Positions 17,654-26,710 of a DNA stretch of 53,396 nucleotides are shown here, one piece after another (within the stretch, counting starts at the first letter, position 1; every line of letters starts with the position of its first letter). The stretch is from Clostridia bacterium (lineage in GTDB: Bacteria > Bacillota > Clostridia > Oscillospirales > Acutalibacteraceae), in NCBI GenBank assembly GCA_024404115.1, contig JAKSQM010000010.1:1-53396 (forward strand), in the 5' to 3' direction. The translations under genes and the position numbers were made by a program. The notes below the pieces were generated by a model, which was not told where the DNA came from, did no database searches, and saw only the letters and a list, made by a program, of their open reading frames with translations.

Positions 17654-19040
17654 TTTTTATTTTTTCTAACCCCATAAACAATGTGTGGTCAGCGTCCCAG
17701 ATCATCTTAACCGTTTCTGTTGAGCCGTGGCGGTTTTTGGCAACGATAATCTCTGCCTCGTTTGAGATTTCCTCTTTCTGCTCGTTGTTATCTCCATCAT
17801 CATTATCATCATCTTTTTCGCCTTTATAATAATTGGGACGATAGAGCATCATAACAATATCAGCATCCTGCTCGATTGAGCCAGATTCACGCAAGTCGGC
17901 AAGCTGCGGGCGGTGGGATTTACCTCTGCCCTCTGTTCCACGGGAAAGCTGAGCGCAGCAGACAACGGGAATCATAAGGTCTTTTGCCATCATTTTAAGC
18001 TCACGAGTAATCTCTGAAACCTGCTGAACACGGTTATCGGTTTTTCCGCCCGGTTTAATAAGACCGAGGTAATCTATGATAACGCACTCAACATCTTTCA
18101 TTCGGCGGATTTTTGCTTTCATCTCTGCAACGGTGATTGAGCTGGTATCGTCAAAATAAAGCTCACAATCGGCAAGAACGCCTGTTGCCATGGCGATACG
18201 CTCCCAATCCTCGCTGTCAAGCTCACCTGTTCGCATCTTACTGCTGTTTACCCTTGCCTCTGTTGAAAGAACACGCATTGCAAGCTGTTCCTTTGTCATT
18301 TCAAGAGAGAACATAACAACCTTACGCTTGCCTATCATTGAAACATTTCGTGCAAGGTTCAAAGCAAAGCTGGTTTTACCCATAGCAGGGCGGGCACCGA
18401 TAAGCACAAGGTCTGATTTATGCAAGCCTGTGATTATCTTATCAAGGTCAGAATATCCTGTTGGATAGCCTTTATATAAGTCTTTCTCTTCACTTGTAAG
18501 GTGCTGGAGGGTGGTGTAAACCTCATTGACAATAATATCGCTGAGCTTTGAGGGTCCGCTCATTCGTCTGCCCTGACGGATATTGTAAATTCGCTGTTCC
18601 GCCGCATCAAGAAGCAAATCCGCTTCGGTATCCTGCTCAGAAGCCTCGTCAATAGTCTGCTTTGAGGCATTTATAAGGGTGCGTATGTAATACTTTTCCC
18701 TTACGATATTTGCATATGATTCAACATTTGCGGTGGAGGGCACAATCTCTGCCAGCTGAAACAGGTATTTTTTGCCCGATGCGCTGTCATAGATTTTATC
18801 ATTAACAAGGCTGTTTAAAACAATCAGAGGGTCAATTTTGCCGCCCGATGCTTCAATAAGAGCCATTGTTCTGAATATTTCTTTATGCTGAGGAAGATAG
18901 AAATGCTCCGCATTGATGATAACCTGAACCTGCGTTAAGCATGAGGGCTCGGTGAGAATACAACCAAGCACAGCCTGCTCCGCTTCAAGAGAAAATGGCT
19001 GGTTCAGAGTACCGTCTGCACTGTTGAAATTAACATCCAT
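17643..19040 (-). CDS. dnaB: Replicative DNA helicase DnaB
   Basis: The 465-residue hexameric helicase has an N-terminal domain (PFSLEAEQAVLGCILTEP, about residues 16-33) and a linker. The RecA-type ATPase carries Walker A GARPAMGKTSFALNLA and Walker B-like VECVIIDYLGLI. The C-terminal DADIVMMLYRP region leads to a short acidic insert (DDDNDDGDNNEQKEE), before the final NRHGSTETVKMIW. No intein is present. It lies 18 bp after rplI, the usual rplI-dnaB pairing. Confidence 0.97.
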   Translation of the reverse strand: MDVNFNSADGTLNQPFSLEAEQAVLGCILTEPSCLTQVQVIINAEHFYLPQHKEIFRTMALIEASGGKIDPLIVLNSLVNDKIYDSASGKKYLFQLAEIVPSTANVESYANIVREKYYIRTLINASKQTIDEASEQDTEADLLLDAAEQRIYNIRQGRRMSGPSKLSDIIVNEVYTTLQHLTSEEKDLYKGYPTGYSDLDKIITGLHKSDLVLIGARPAMGKTSFALNLARNVSMIGKRKVVMFSLEMTKEQLAMRVLSTEARVNSSKMRTGELDSEDWERIAMATGVLADCELYFDDTSSITVAEMKAKIRRMKDVECVIIDYLGLIKPGGKTDNRVQQVSEITRELKMMAKDLMIPVVCCAQLSRGTEGRGKSHRPQLADLRESGSIEQDADIVMMLYRPNYYKGEKDDDNDDGDNNEQKEEISNEAEIIVAKNRHGSTETVKMIWDADHTLFMGLEKIKNDM

Positions 19041-19058
19041 TTTTTATTCCCCGTTCAA

Positions 19059-19502
19059 TCAGTTTTCGCTGACCATTACAAAGAAATCAGCTGTGATGCC
19101 CTGATAGAATTTTGCCTGTGCAGGGAAAGTGCCGAATGACTTAATATCATCAACAGTGATTTTTCTTTTATCAATATCAATGCTGAACTGCTTTTTAACT
19201 GTTTCTGCAATTTCTTTTGCTGTAACTGAGCCGAAAAGCTTGCCGTTTTTGCCAGCCTTTGCAATGATTTTAACTGTTTTGCCTTTGATTTTTGATGCAG
19301 CTTCGTTTGCAGCTGCTTTTTCAACTTCGATTTTGTGATTCTGTGAAGCTTCTCTGTTTTTAAGCTCTGTCATTGCCTGAGCGTTTGCTTCAACAGCCAG
19401 CTTGCGGGGGAAAAGGAAATTTCTTGCGTAACCGTCGCTTGTTGTTACCATTTCGCCCTTTTTGCCTAAATTTTTAACATCCTGACTAAGAATAACTTTC
19501 AT
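19059..19502 (-). CDS. rplI: 50S ribosomal protein L9
   Basis: The 147-residue protein has both L9 halves: N-terminal [20 protein letters not shown] with [11 protein letters not shown], a long helix, and the C-terminal domain with [14 protein letters not shown]. The start is the ATG at 19502, 7 nt after GGAGGTA. The in-frame extension to 19517 would place the RBS inside the gene. It sits between gdpP and dnaB, as in many Firmicutes. Confidence 0.97.
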   Translation of the reverse strand: MKVILSQDVKNLGKKGEMVTTSDGYARNFLFPRKLAVEANAQAMTELKNREASQNHKIEVEKAAANEAASKIKGKTVKIIAKAGKNGKLFGSVTAKEIAETVKKQFSIDIDKRKITVDDIKSFGTFPAQAKFYQGITADFFVMVSEN

Positions 19503-19530
19503 ATTTTTTACCTCCAAGGTGTTATGTTGC

Positions 19531-21474
19531 TTATTTTTTATCTATTTCACTAATCAGCTTTTTATAAACCTGATCTGTAGATTCTTCTTTAAACTGAGCC
19601 GCCGCCATTGTCTGATGTCCGCCGCCGCCCAATGCTTCCATAATCAACTGAACATTAACTGCACCAAGTGAGCGTGCAGAGATGCTTGCACCGCCTGCCG
19701 TTTTGAAAACAACAAATGAAGCGTCTGTTCCTTTAATATTAAGAAGCTCGTCTGCCGCCTGCGCCGCCGCAATTCTGATTTCGTCTGATTCTTCATTGCA
19801 GACAGAGATTGCGCAGTTTTTATAAATCTCTGCGTCAGAAACGATTTTGCTTTTTATTTTATACTGATTGATACTGTCTGCAAAGAGCTTTTTAACTCTT
19901 ACAGTGTCTGCACCCTCTGCCTTGAGGAATGCCGCCGCCTCAAATGTATCCACACCTGCACGAAGAACAAAATTCTTTGTATCAAGCATAATGCCCGAAA
20001 GAAGTGCGTCTGCCACAACGGAGCCGATTTTAACTTTCTTTGGCAGGAACTTAATAAGCTTTGCCACAAGCTCGGAAGCAGATGAAGCTGACGGGTCAAG
20101 GTGGAAAATGAGAGCATCATCAATATAATTAACGGTCTTTCTGTGGTGGTCAATAACCACCTTTTTGCTTGCCATTTCGGCAATTTCGGGGAACTCCATA
20201 AATCCTCTCACATGGGTGTCTGTGATAACCACAACTGTATTCTGCGTTATCAGCTTCTTAGCTTCATCAAGTGAGATTATATATTCGCCGAAGTCATTCT
20301 CTTTCATATAATCAAGAAGCGGTTTTGAAAGAGCGGTTTTTTCGTCTGTAACGATATATGCCTCCCTGCCGTATGCTCTTGAAACAGCGGCAATGCCGAA
20401 GCCTGAGCCGAGGGCATCAAGGTCGGGGAATCTGTGCCCCATAATAATAACTCTGTCGCAATCCTCAAGAGTCTGACAAAATGCCTTTGAAACAATGCGG
20501 GATTTAACGCCCGTCTGCCTTTCAACACTTTGTGAAACTCCGCCGAAAAATTCGTATTCCTCGCTTCTCTTAACGGCGGCCTGATCGCCTCCCCTGCCAA
20601 ATGCCATTTCAAGGGACTGCTTTGCCTGCCTTTCGCTTCTGTATATTCCGCCATCGGCACCAACACCGATTGAAAGGGTGATGTTCATAGGCTCATCACG
20701 GAATGTGTAATCACGCACCATATCAAGAATATTAAAGCGTTTCTCTGCCATGGAATTGATGTCGCTCATCTGCGTTACAATAGCAAAGGAATTTTCGCCA
20801 CGCTTTGTTTTCATGCAGTCATATTCCTGAAGCCACGCTTCAATCATATTTTCGATTTCGCTTCTGATTGCGGCACTTTCTGAATCTCTGTAATTACGCT
20901 CAATATCGTCCATACCGTCAATTGCAATAAGCATAACGGCAGGTCGGGTGCTCATAAAGGTATCCATTACCTCACGGTATTTTGTGTTATCTATAAAGTA
21001 AAGTATGATTTTGTTTGACTCTGATTTCTGAGAAAAAACGGTGAAAAGTTTATCTTCAATCTTGAGATTTACACCGCTGGTTTCAGCATCCCTCAAGGTT
21101 TCAGATCTGCTTTCAATAACATTTTTAAGGTCAGTATAATCCACATTTTCTGAAATTACAGTTTCAAAAAGCTGGTTATTCCAAAGGAGCTTGCCTTTAT
21201 CATCCGTTACAAGCACAGGAATTGGAAAATCTGCACTGTCCTCTCCGCCTGCAAAGTTGAGTCCTCTTGTAAGGCGCATAACAAGCTTTTGCTTTTTCTT
21301 TTTAGTGGCAATATAAAAGATAAGTGTAAACACCAGCAAAGCCACTATAACAGCAGCCTCGGCAATTGCAATTATTTTGTTGCCTTTCACCGCTGTGAGG
21401 GCGGCAAATGCCCCCGCCAAAAGGATAGCCACGGTGAAAATTGGAAAATCACGGATGATATTTCTTGATTTCAT
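19531..21474 (-). CDS. gdpP: c-di-AMP phosphodiesterase GdpP (YybT)
   Basis: The 647-residue membrane protein has two N-terminal TM segments (about residues 10-55), a PAS-like domain (about 80-160, [18 protein letters not shown]) and a degenerate GGDEF domain (about 165-300). The DHH/DHHA1 catalytic part carries [13 protein letters not shown] with its metal-binding Asp residues, VVIDHHRK, and the C-terminal [13 protein letters not shown]. It hydrolyses c-di-AMP to pApA, so it affects osmolyte and cell-wall homeostasis. The start codon lies 1 bp after the rnj stop, and its RBS (GGAGG) is inside the last rnj codons. Confidence 0.95.
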   Translation of the reverse strand: MKSRNIIRDFPIFTVAILLAGAFAALTAVKGNKIIAIAEAAVIVALLVFTLIFYIATKKKKQKLVMRLTRGLNFAGGEDSADFPIPVLVTDDKGKLLWNNQLFETVISENVDYTDLKNVIESRSETLRDAETSGVNLKIEDKLFTVFSQKSESNKIILYFIDNTKYREVMDTFMSTRPAVMLIAIDGMDDIERNYRDSESAAIRSEIENMIEAWLQEYDCMKTKRGENSFAIVTQMSDINSMAEKRFNILDMVRDYTFRDEPMNITLSIGVGADGGIYRSERQAKQSLEMAFGRGGDQAAVKRSEEYEFFGGVSQSVERQTGVKSRIVSKAFCQTLEDCDRVIIMGHRFPDLDALGSGFGIAAVSRAYGREAYIVTDEKTALSKPLLDYMKENDFGEYIISLDEAKKLITQNTVVVITDTHVRGFMEFPEIAEMASKKVVIDHHRKTVNYIDDALIFHLDPSASSASELVAKLIKFLPKKVKIGSVVADALLSGIMLDTKNFVLRAGVDTFEAAAFLKAEGADTVRVKKLFADSINQYKIKSKIVSDAEIYKNCAISVCNEESDEIRIAAAQAADELLNIKGTDASFVVFKTAGGASISARSLGAVNVQLIMEALGGGGHQTMAAAQFKEESTDQVYKKLISEIDKK

Positions 21475-21475
21475 G

Positions 21476-23395
21476 TTATACCTCCATAATAATGGAAAGA
21501 ATCATGGGATTTCTGCCTGTCTGTTCGTACATATATCTTGAAACGGCATCCCTTACCCTGTTTTTGATTGTGGGCCAATCACGGATGCCACGGCTCATAT
21601 AATCCTCAACAACTTTTCGTGAGATTATCTTTGCCTCTTCAATAAGCTGTTCATTATCTCTCACATAGATAAATCCTCGTGAGATAATTTCGGGTCCAGA
21701 AACGATTTCGCCATAAACGCTGTCAACAGATACAACAACAACAACAATTCCGTTTTCTGAAAGTCGCTTTCTGTCGCTGATAACAATATTGCCAACATCG
21801 CCGACACCTGAGCCGTCAACAAAAATCTGCTCCATTGGAAGCTGACCCAGCTCCTTAATGCCGTCTTTTGAAATTTCAATCTGCACTCCGTTATCTGCAA
21901 CATAGATATTCTGCGGAGCTATGCCCATGGCCTCGGCAAGCATTGCGTGCTTTCTCAAATGCTTCTGCTCACCGTGAACAGGAATGAAAAACTGCGGACG
22001 GACAACACCCAGCATCAGCTTTAACTCCTCCTGACAGGCATGACCCGAAACATGGATGCCGTCAGTTCTTTCATAAATAACCTCTGCGCCAAGCTTCATA
22101 AGCTCATTGATAACGTTGCCGACGGTTTTTTCGTTACCTGGGATTGGTGTGGCAGAAATGATAACATAATCATTGGGGCCAACATTTACCTTGCGGTGGT
22201 CTGAAAAAGCCATTCTTGAAAGTGCGGACATAGGCTCGCCCTGACTGCCTGTGGTGATAATTACCATCTGCTCCTCGGGGTAATCCTTTATCATATCAAT
22301 GCTTACAAGCTGACCGTCATCAACATTAAGGTAGCCCATTTCTGAGCCGATTTTCATAACATTCTCAAGGCTTCTGCCGGAAAGAGCAACCTTTCTGCCA
22401 AGCTTCTTGGCAACATTTATAATCTGCTGAACTCTGTGAACATTTGAAGCGAATGTGGCAATGATGATTCGCCTTTTGCCAGCCTTGCTGAAAAGTGTTT
22501 CAAATGAATAGCCAACATTGCGCTCACTGGCGGTGTAGCCTGCACGCTCAGCATTGGTTGAATCTGAAAGCATACAGAGAACGCCCTTTGAGCCAAGCTC
22601 GCCGAAGCGGTTAATATCAATCATACCGCCGTCAATGGGGGTGCTGTCGATTTTAAAATCGCCTGTCTGAATAATTGTGCCTGCATTGCAGGTGATGGCA
22701 AAGCCCAAAGCATCGGGAATTGAGTGGTTAACATGGATTGCCTCAACAGAAAATTCGCCTGCTTTGATTGTATCGCCAGGTTTGATAACATTGAGAACTG
22801 CACTTGAAAGAAGTCGATGCTCCTCTAATTTGCCCTCAATAAGACCCATTGTGAGCCTTGTGCCATAAACAGGCACGTTGATTTCACGAAGCAAATAAGG
22901 AATTGCACCGATATGGTCCTCATGACCGTGGGTGATGAAAACACCACGAACCTTAGAAACATTCTCTTTAAGGTAAGAGAAATCGGGAATTACAAGGTCA
23001 ATACCGAGCATATCCTGCTCTGGGAAAGCAAGACCGCAATCAACAACGATAATGTCTTCATCTGTTTCATAAACTGTAAGGTTTTTGCCGATTTCGTTAA
23101 GTCCGCCTAAAAAGCTGACCTTAACGGGTGTTGCGTTGATTTTCTTTTTAGCTGTGCGCTTCGGCTTCTGAACAGGTTTTGTGCTTTTTTTATTCTGTGA
23201 TTGTCTGCTTTTCTGAGCTGTGGATTTCTTTGATTTTTTTACGGCTGCTCCGCTTTTTGAGGATGAATTTTTAGAGGCTGACGCTTTTGCGCCACCTTTT
23301 TTAGAAGTCTGATTCTTTTTACTATTTACATTCTTTTTGGAGCTTTTTTTATTCTGAGATTTTGATTTCTGCTCCTTTTTTGCATCATTCTGCAT
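21476..23395 (-). CDS. rnj: Ribonuclease J with long basic N-terminal tail
   Basis: The 639-residue metallo-beta-lactamase/beta-CASP ribonuclease takes part in mRNA decay and rRNA maturation. The catalytic motif HGHEDHIG lies near residue 156. LGGLNEIGKNL opens the core, and the beta-CASP part has DSTNAERAGYT, TTGSQGEPMSALSRMA and HVSGHACQEELKLML. The first 90 or so residues before the core are almost only Lys, Ser, Gln, Asn and Ala, an unusual disordered basic extension; typical RNase J starts near the core. The ATG has TCGGAGGAG upstream. It heads the seven-gene run and has its own promoter. Confidence 0.95.
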   Translation of the reverse strand: MQNDAKKEQKSKSQNKKSSKKNVNSKKNQTSKKGGAKASASKNSSSKSGAAVKKSKKSTAQKSRQSQNKKSTKPVQKPKRTAKKKINATPVKVSFLGGLNEIGKNLTVYETDEDIIVVDCGLAFPEQDMLGIDLVIPDFSYLKENVSKVRGVFITHGHEDHIGAIPYLLREINVPVYGTRLTMGLIEGKLEEHRLLSSAVLNVIKPGDTIKAGEFSVEAIHVNHSIPDALGFAITCNAGTIIQTGDFKIDSTPIDGGMIDINRFGELGSKGVLCMLSDSTNAERAGYTASERNVGYSFETLFSKAGKRRIIIATFASNVHRVQQIINVAKKLGRKVALSGRSLENVMKIGSEMGYLNVDDGQLVSIDMIKDYPEEQMVIITTGSQGEPMSALSRMAFSDHRKVNVGPNDYVIISATPIPGNEKTVGNVINELMKLGAEVIYERTDGIHVSGHACQEELKLMLGVVRPQFFIPVHGEQKHLRKHAMLAEAMGIAPQNIYVADNGVQIEISKDGIKELGQLPMEQIFVDGSGVGDVGNIVISDRKRLSENGIVVVVVSVDSVYGEIVSGPEIISRGFIYVRDNEQLIEEAKIISRKVVEDYMSRGIRDWPTIKNRVRDAVSRYMYEQTGRNPMILSIIMEV

Positions 23396-23462
23396 TAAAT
23401 AAATCTCCTCCGAATTAAGTTATATATAGCATTTTATATGTATCCATAGTAAGTTACAATAT

Positions 23463-23491
23463 ATGATACTCTTTATTTAATCAAAAGTCAA
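23463..23491 (-). promoter_or_regulatory. SigA promoter of the rnj operon
   Basis: On the minus strand, TTGACT (23491-23486) and TATCAT (23468-23463) are 17 bp apart, about 68 bp upstream of the rnj start. It diverges from the promoter at 23535. Confidence 0.75.
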
Positions 23492-23534
23492 TATGCCACG
23501 GTAATTATTGACAATTCTCCCCTTTTTCATATCA

Positions 23535-23563
23535 TTGACAATAGTTTTGCTTTAATATATAAT
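23535..23563 (+). promoter_or_regulatory. Consensus SigA promoter of the 115-residue ORF
   Basis: TTGACA (23535-23540) and TATAAT (23558-23563) are both perfect hexamers with a 17-bp spacer, 24 bp before the ATG. Confidence 0.88.
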
Positions 23564-23586
23564 GTAGAAAAAAGGAGGGCATAAAA

Positions 23587-23934
23587 ATGGATGCAATGCT
23601 TGTAGGAATGTTCACATGGGGAGCAATGTGGACATTTTTCGTTTTTCTTTTTGTTTTCAATGTGGTTTATGTGTATTTTCCGCCGCTGCTTTTGAGGTTT
23701 TACATTTATAAAAGACCGCTTGAAAAGGCAGAGCGGACAAAGCTTTATAAAATTGAGTGCGTGTTTTATGGGATTTTGTTGGTGCTGTTTAATGTTGTTT
23801 CGGTTATTTTGCAGTTGAAAAACCACCAGCTTGATGTGCTGGGGATTCTCAAGGCGGATGGAAGTTTAATTGTTTACACCGCTTTTCATTTGCTGATTCA
23901 GCGGATTATAATGTCGGTCGGCTCACGGGTATAG
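23587..23934 (+). CDS. Small multi-pass membrane protein, unknown function
   Basis: The 115-residue protein has about three hydrophobic helices (about residues 7-37, 60-80 and 92-108). A basic loop (FYIYKRPLEKAERTKLYKIE) lies between the first and second. AAAGGAGG is well placed before the ATG, and the promoter upstream is a perfect consensus. This strongly supports a real gene despite its small size and lack of a recognised family. It is monocistronic, divergent from rnj and followed by a repeat island. Function unknown. Confidence 0.72.
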   Translation: MDAMLVGMFTWGAMWTFFVFLFVFNVVYVYFPPLLLRFYIYKRPLEKAERTKLYKIECVFYGILLVLFNVVSVILQLKNHQLDVLGILKADGSLIVYTAFHLLIQRIIMSVGSRV

Positions 23935-23994
23935 TACCACAGAAAAAGAGAATAATATGTAAAATTTCGGCAGAGAGTTTATCCCTGCCGATTT

Positions 23995-24300
23995 TGTTTT
24001 GTGGGGGGTGGATTGCCACGGTTGCAATGACGATACCGACAAATTTTCGTTCAAATATATATTTGTGAGAACATTCAGAGCGGGATGTCGAGGACGCCAT
24101 CCCATACAATGCCACTTTTTCACTATTCACTACAACTTATTACTTCAAGTTCTACCCCTCTGTCAAGGGGCGACAAAAAATCTGCTGTTTTTTGCCAATT
24201 GTTTAATTTTAACAGACAATCCCTCAGTCTTTTTGCAGTGGCAAAAATCCAGCTCCCTTTACACAAGGGAGCCGTTTTATTGTGCAAATCAAGCAAATAT
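23995..24300 (+). repeat. Mosaic intergenic repeat island with terminator-like hairpins
   Basis: Modules seen: GTGGATTGCCACG...GCAATGACGATACC (about 24007-24034), also at 52681; CATTCAGAGCGGGATGTCGA with GGACGCCATCCC (about 24072-24104), also at about 45145 and 52751; TTCACTATTCACTACAACTT with ATTACTTCAAGTTCTACCCC (about 24119-24160); AACAGACAATCCCTCAGTCT (about 24211), also at about 53100; and a GCTCCCTT/AAGGGAGC hairpin (24252-24272) with GTTTTATTG on the plus side and GGATTTTTG on the minus side. The last could terminate the PBP gene. No gene is supported. Confidence 0.75.
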
Positions 24301-24326
24301 GTGCGGAATTTAAAAATAAATTCTTT

Positions 24327-25919
24327 TCAAAAGATTTTTTCTGCAATTTCTTTAAAGACGGGGGCGCAATCTTCGCCGCCTGTTGTGCCCTCTTCGTTGA
24401 GAATTACCACTGTATATTTGGGGTCATCTGCCGGGAAAAAGCCGCCAAACCAAGTGCAGAGCTTTTCGCTTTTATCGGGATTGAAAGTGCCTGTCTGCGC
24501 CGTTGCGGTTTTGCCTGCGGATTCAAACAGCTCACTTTGAGCATTTTTGGCTGTGCCCTCTTTTACAACGGATTTCAGCATTTTTGTAAGCTTTTGTGCC
24601 GTTTCCTCACTGAAAGCACGGATTGGCGCTTTGGGCGTAAAGCGGTAAAGCTCTCTCCCCTTTGCGTCCGTCAGATTTTCCACCACATATGGCTCGGTGT
24701 ATTGCCCGTTGTTGCCGATAGCGGTGAAAGTGTTTGCAATCTGAATTGTTGTTGCGGTGAGCGTTCCCTGCCCGAATGAAAAAAGGGCAAGCTGACCTGT
24801 GGAGCGGAGCTTTTCGGCGGTTGGCAGGTTGCCCTCAGAAGCAAAAAGATTTTTTGCAATTTCAAAGGACTTGCCATAGCCTAAAATGCCTGCTAACTCA
24901 AGGAGCGGTTTATGCCCCATTTGCTGTGTGAGCTTAATAAAATAGCAGTTGCACGAGCAGACAAGTGCCTTTTGCATATCCACAACGCCGTGGGCGGTGC
25001 CGTTATTGCAGTGAAAAACCTTGCCGTCAACGGTGTAGCTGCCTGTGCATTTCATAGAAAATGCGGGCGAAATGCCGTATTCAAGTGCGGCGGCGGCAAC
25101 GGCTGCCTTGAAAACTGAGCCGACGGGATATGCGCTCAAGGCTCTGTTGACGAGGGGTGCGTTATCGTCCTCAAGGCTTGATGCCACATTATTTTTATCA
25201 AAAAACGGCACAGAAGCCAGTGCTTTTATGGCTCCTGTTTTTGTGTCGCACACAAGCACCGCACCCTTTTTGATGGTGGAATTTTCAAGTGCTTCCTCTG
25301 TGGCAAGCTGGATTTTTTTATCAATTGTCAGCTTTATTCCGCATTTTTCTGAATAATAAAGCGGTTCAGTTTCGATTTTTGCCCCTGCGATAATCTGCCC
25401 GTCCGCACTGCAAGGAAAGCCAGCGTAAAGGGGAATATCCGTTTTGAGTGTGGTGTCAAATGCTTTTTCGATTCCGCTGACACCTGCGCCGTCTGAATTC
25501 ACATAGCCTGTCAGATGGCAGAGGAATTTGCCGTCGGGGTATCTGACATACTTTTTTAATGTAATTGCGTTGAGGTTATTGAGTTCAACCGCTCCGCTGA
25601 GCTTAGCATATGCAGGGCTTTGGTGGGCGATAGTCTGCGCCAGCGAGGCAAGCTCCTGACGGGGCAGAATTTCACGAAGCTCTGGCAAAATATCATAGGT
25701 AGGCTTGACGGCAACAAAGCTTTCGGTTTCGTAATTACAAAGCAATTCGCCGTTGCAATCAAGCATTGGCAGACGCAGATTATCGAGAGTTATTTTTTTG
25801 CAGTGGGACTGAATATGCTCCGCCGCATCAACCTTAAAGCTGAGCGTGAAAAGCTTAACGCAAAGCATACCAAGACAAATACAGAAAAGGAAAAATGCAG
25901 TTATCGCCCGTTTATACAT
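24327..25919 (-). CDS. Class B penicillin-binding protein (transpeptidase)
   Basis: The product of about 530 residues has one N-terminal TM helix (MYKRAITAFFLFCICLGML), a dimerisation/linker domain and a transpeptidase domain. The active-site SxxK is in YPVGSVFKAAVAAAAL and the SxN is in VCSCNCYFIK. The third motif, usually KTG, reads KTA in AGKTATAQTG, confirmed in the bases. It should cross-link peptidoglycan like PBP2/SpoVD proteins. No PASTA repeat is present. I use the ATG at 25919, after GGTGA; a longer frame from 25967 lacks an RBS. It lies after the coiled-coil gene, with a terminator between them. Confidence 0.88.
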   Translation of the reverse strand: MYKRAITAFFLFCICLGMLCVKLFTLSFKVDAAEHIQSHCKKITLDNLRLPMLDCNGELLCNYETESFVAVKPTYDILPELREILPRQELASLAQTIAHQSPAYAKLSGAVELNNLNAITLKKYVRYPDGKFLCHLTGYVNSDGAGVSGIEKAFDTTLKTDIPLYAGFPCSADGQIIAGAKIETEPLYYSEKCGIKLTIDKKIQLATEEALENSTIKKGAVLVCDTKTGAIKALASVPFFDKNNVASSLEDDNAPLVNRALSAYPVGSVFKAAVAAAALEYGISPAFSMKCTGSYTVDGKVFHCNNGTAHGVVDMQKALVCSCNCYFIKLTQQMGHKPLLELAGILGYGKSFEIAKNLFASEGNLPTAEKLRSTGQLALFSFGQGTLTATTIQIANTFTAIGNNGQYTEPYVVENLTDAKGRELYRFTPKAPIRAFSEETAQKLTKMLKSVVKEGTAKNAQSELFESAGKTATAQTGTFNPDKSEKLCTWFGGFFPADDPKYTVVILNEEGTTGGEDCAPVFKEIAEKIF

Positions 25920-25952
25920 AAAATCACCAGTGGTATTATCTGCACAGAGGGC

Positions 25953-25985
25953 AAAAAAATACAGCATAGCGTTGAACTATGCTGT
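25953..25985 (-). terminator. Terminator after the coiled-coil gene
   Basis: The perfect 9-bp stem ACAGCATAG/CTATGCTGT (25961-25969 with 25977-25985) is followed on the minus strand by ATTTTTTTG. It stands between the coiled-coil gene and the PBP gene, so PBP needs readthrough or its own promoter. Confidence 0.85.
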
Positions 25986-25991
25986 AATAAT

Positions 25992-26684
25992 TTACTCGAC
26001 CAGCGGACCTGTTAAAATTGTAGGCTCTTCTATGTCTTCTTTTTCTGCAACGAGCTCTTTAGGCTTAGGCTTGTCTTTATCCTTATCTTTCTTATCCTCG
26101 GCAAAATTCTTTGAAGCATCGCCGATTTCTTTTATAAGCTTTTCAAGGATTTCGTTGAACTCCTCAGAGCTTTGTGTAAGGTTTTGAGCTGTTTCACGCA
26201 TTGAAGAAACATGCTGAAGTGCGTTATTGAGCTTCTCGATTGTTTCTTTCTTAACGTTATTCACAACAAGACCTGCCGACTGAATGTAACTTTCGGCATA
26301 TGATATTGAATTCTGAATAAGTCGCTCTGCTGAAACGTTGGATTCCTTGCGCTTATCTTCTGCAATATCCATTTTTGTATCAAGCTCACGCTGTAAAGAG
26401 AGAATGCGTGAATTTTTTAAATCAAGCTCAGATTCAAGAGTGCCTACCCTTGTGGATTTAACATCAAGCTTTGTTTTGATTGTTTCAATCTCATCTTTAA
26501 GCTCTGCAATTTTATCTTCCTTAGCTTCCAGTGCTTTTTTTGCCTCTGCAAGCTCTGACATTGCTTTTGCAAGCTCAATTTCTCTTTCGCCGTGCTCGGT
26601 GGACATATCGCTGATATACTGCAATACATCCGAACGCTTAAAGCCGCCGAATGTTGCTCGTCTGAAAAGTATTTCATTACTCAT
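25992..26684 (-). CDS. DivIVA-like coiled-coil protein
   Basis: The 230-residue soluble protein opens with FRRATFGGFKRSDVLQYI, which resembles the short N-terminal lipid-binding/turn region of DivIVA-type proteins (F-x-GFKRxDV). A long heptad-rich coiled coil follows (about residues 30-115), then a second helical region (SAERLIQNSISYAESYIQ) and a charged Lys/Asp/Pro tail. There are no membrane segments. AAGGAG lies before the ATG at 26684, 26 bp after mscL. By analogy it may be a membrane-curvature or division scaffold; this is inference. The PBP gene follows. Confidence 0.7.
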   Translation of the reverse strand: MSNEILFRRATFGGFKRSDVLQYISDMSTEHGEREIELAKAMSELAEAKKALEAKEDKIAELKDEIETIKTKLDVKSTRVGTLESELDLKNSRILSLQRELDTKMDIAEDKRKESNVSAERLIQNSISYAESYIQSAGLVVNNVKKETIEKLNNALQHVSSMRETAQNLTQSSEEFNEILEKLIKEIGDASKNFAEDKKDKDKDKPKPKELVAEKEDIEEPTILTGPLVE

Positions 26685-26710
26685 GGTAAAATACTCCTTG
26701 CAGTAAATAA

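Noticed and set aside
17643-23395. Possible replication origin near dnaB-rplI-gdpP
   Set aside because: This cluster can lie near oriC in Firmicutes, but no dnaA, dnaN or cluster of DnaA boxes was seen in the window.
23906-24540. ORFs crossing the repeat island after the small membrane gene
   Set aside because: Composition comes from repeat modules and antisense PBP sequence; no RBS.
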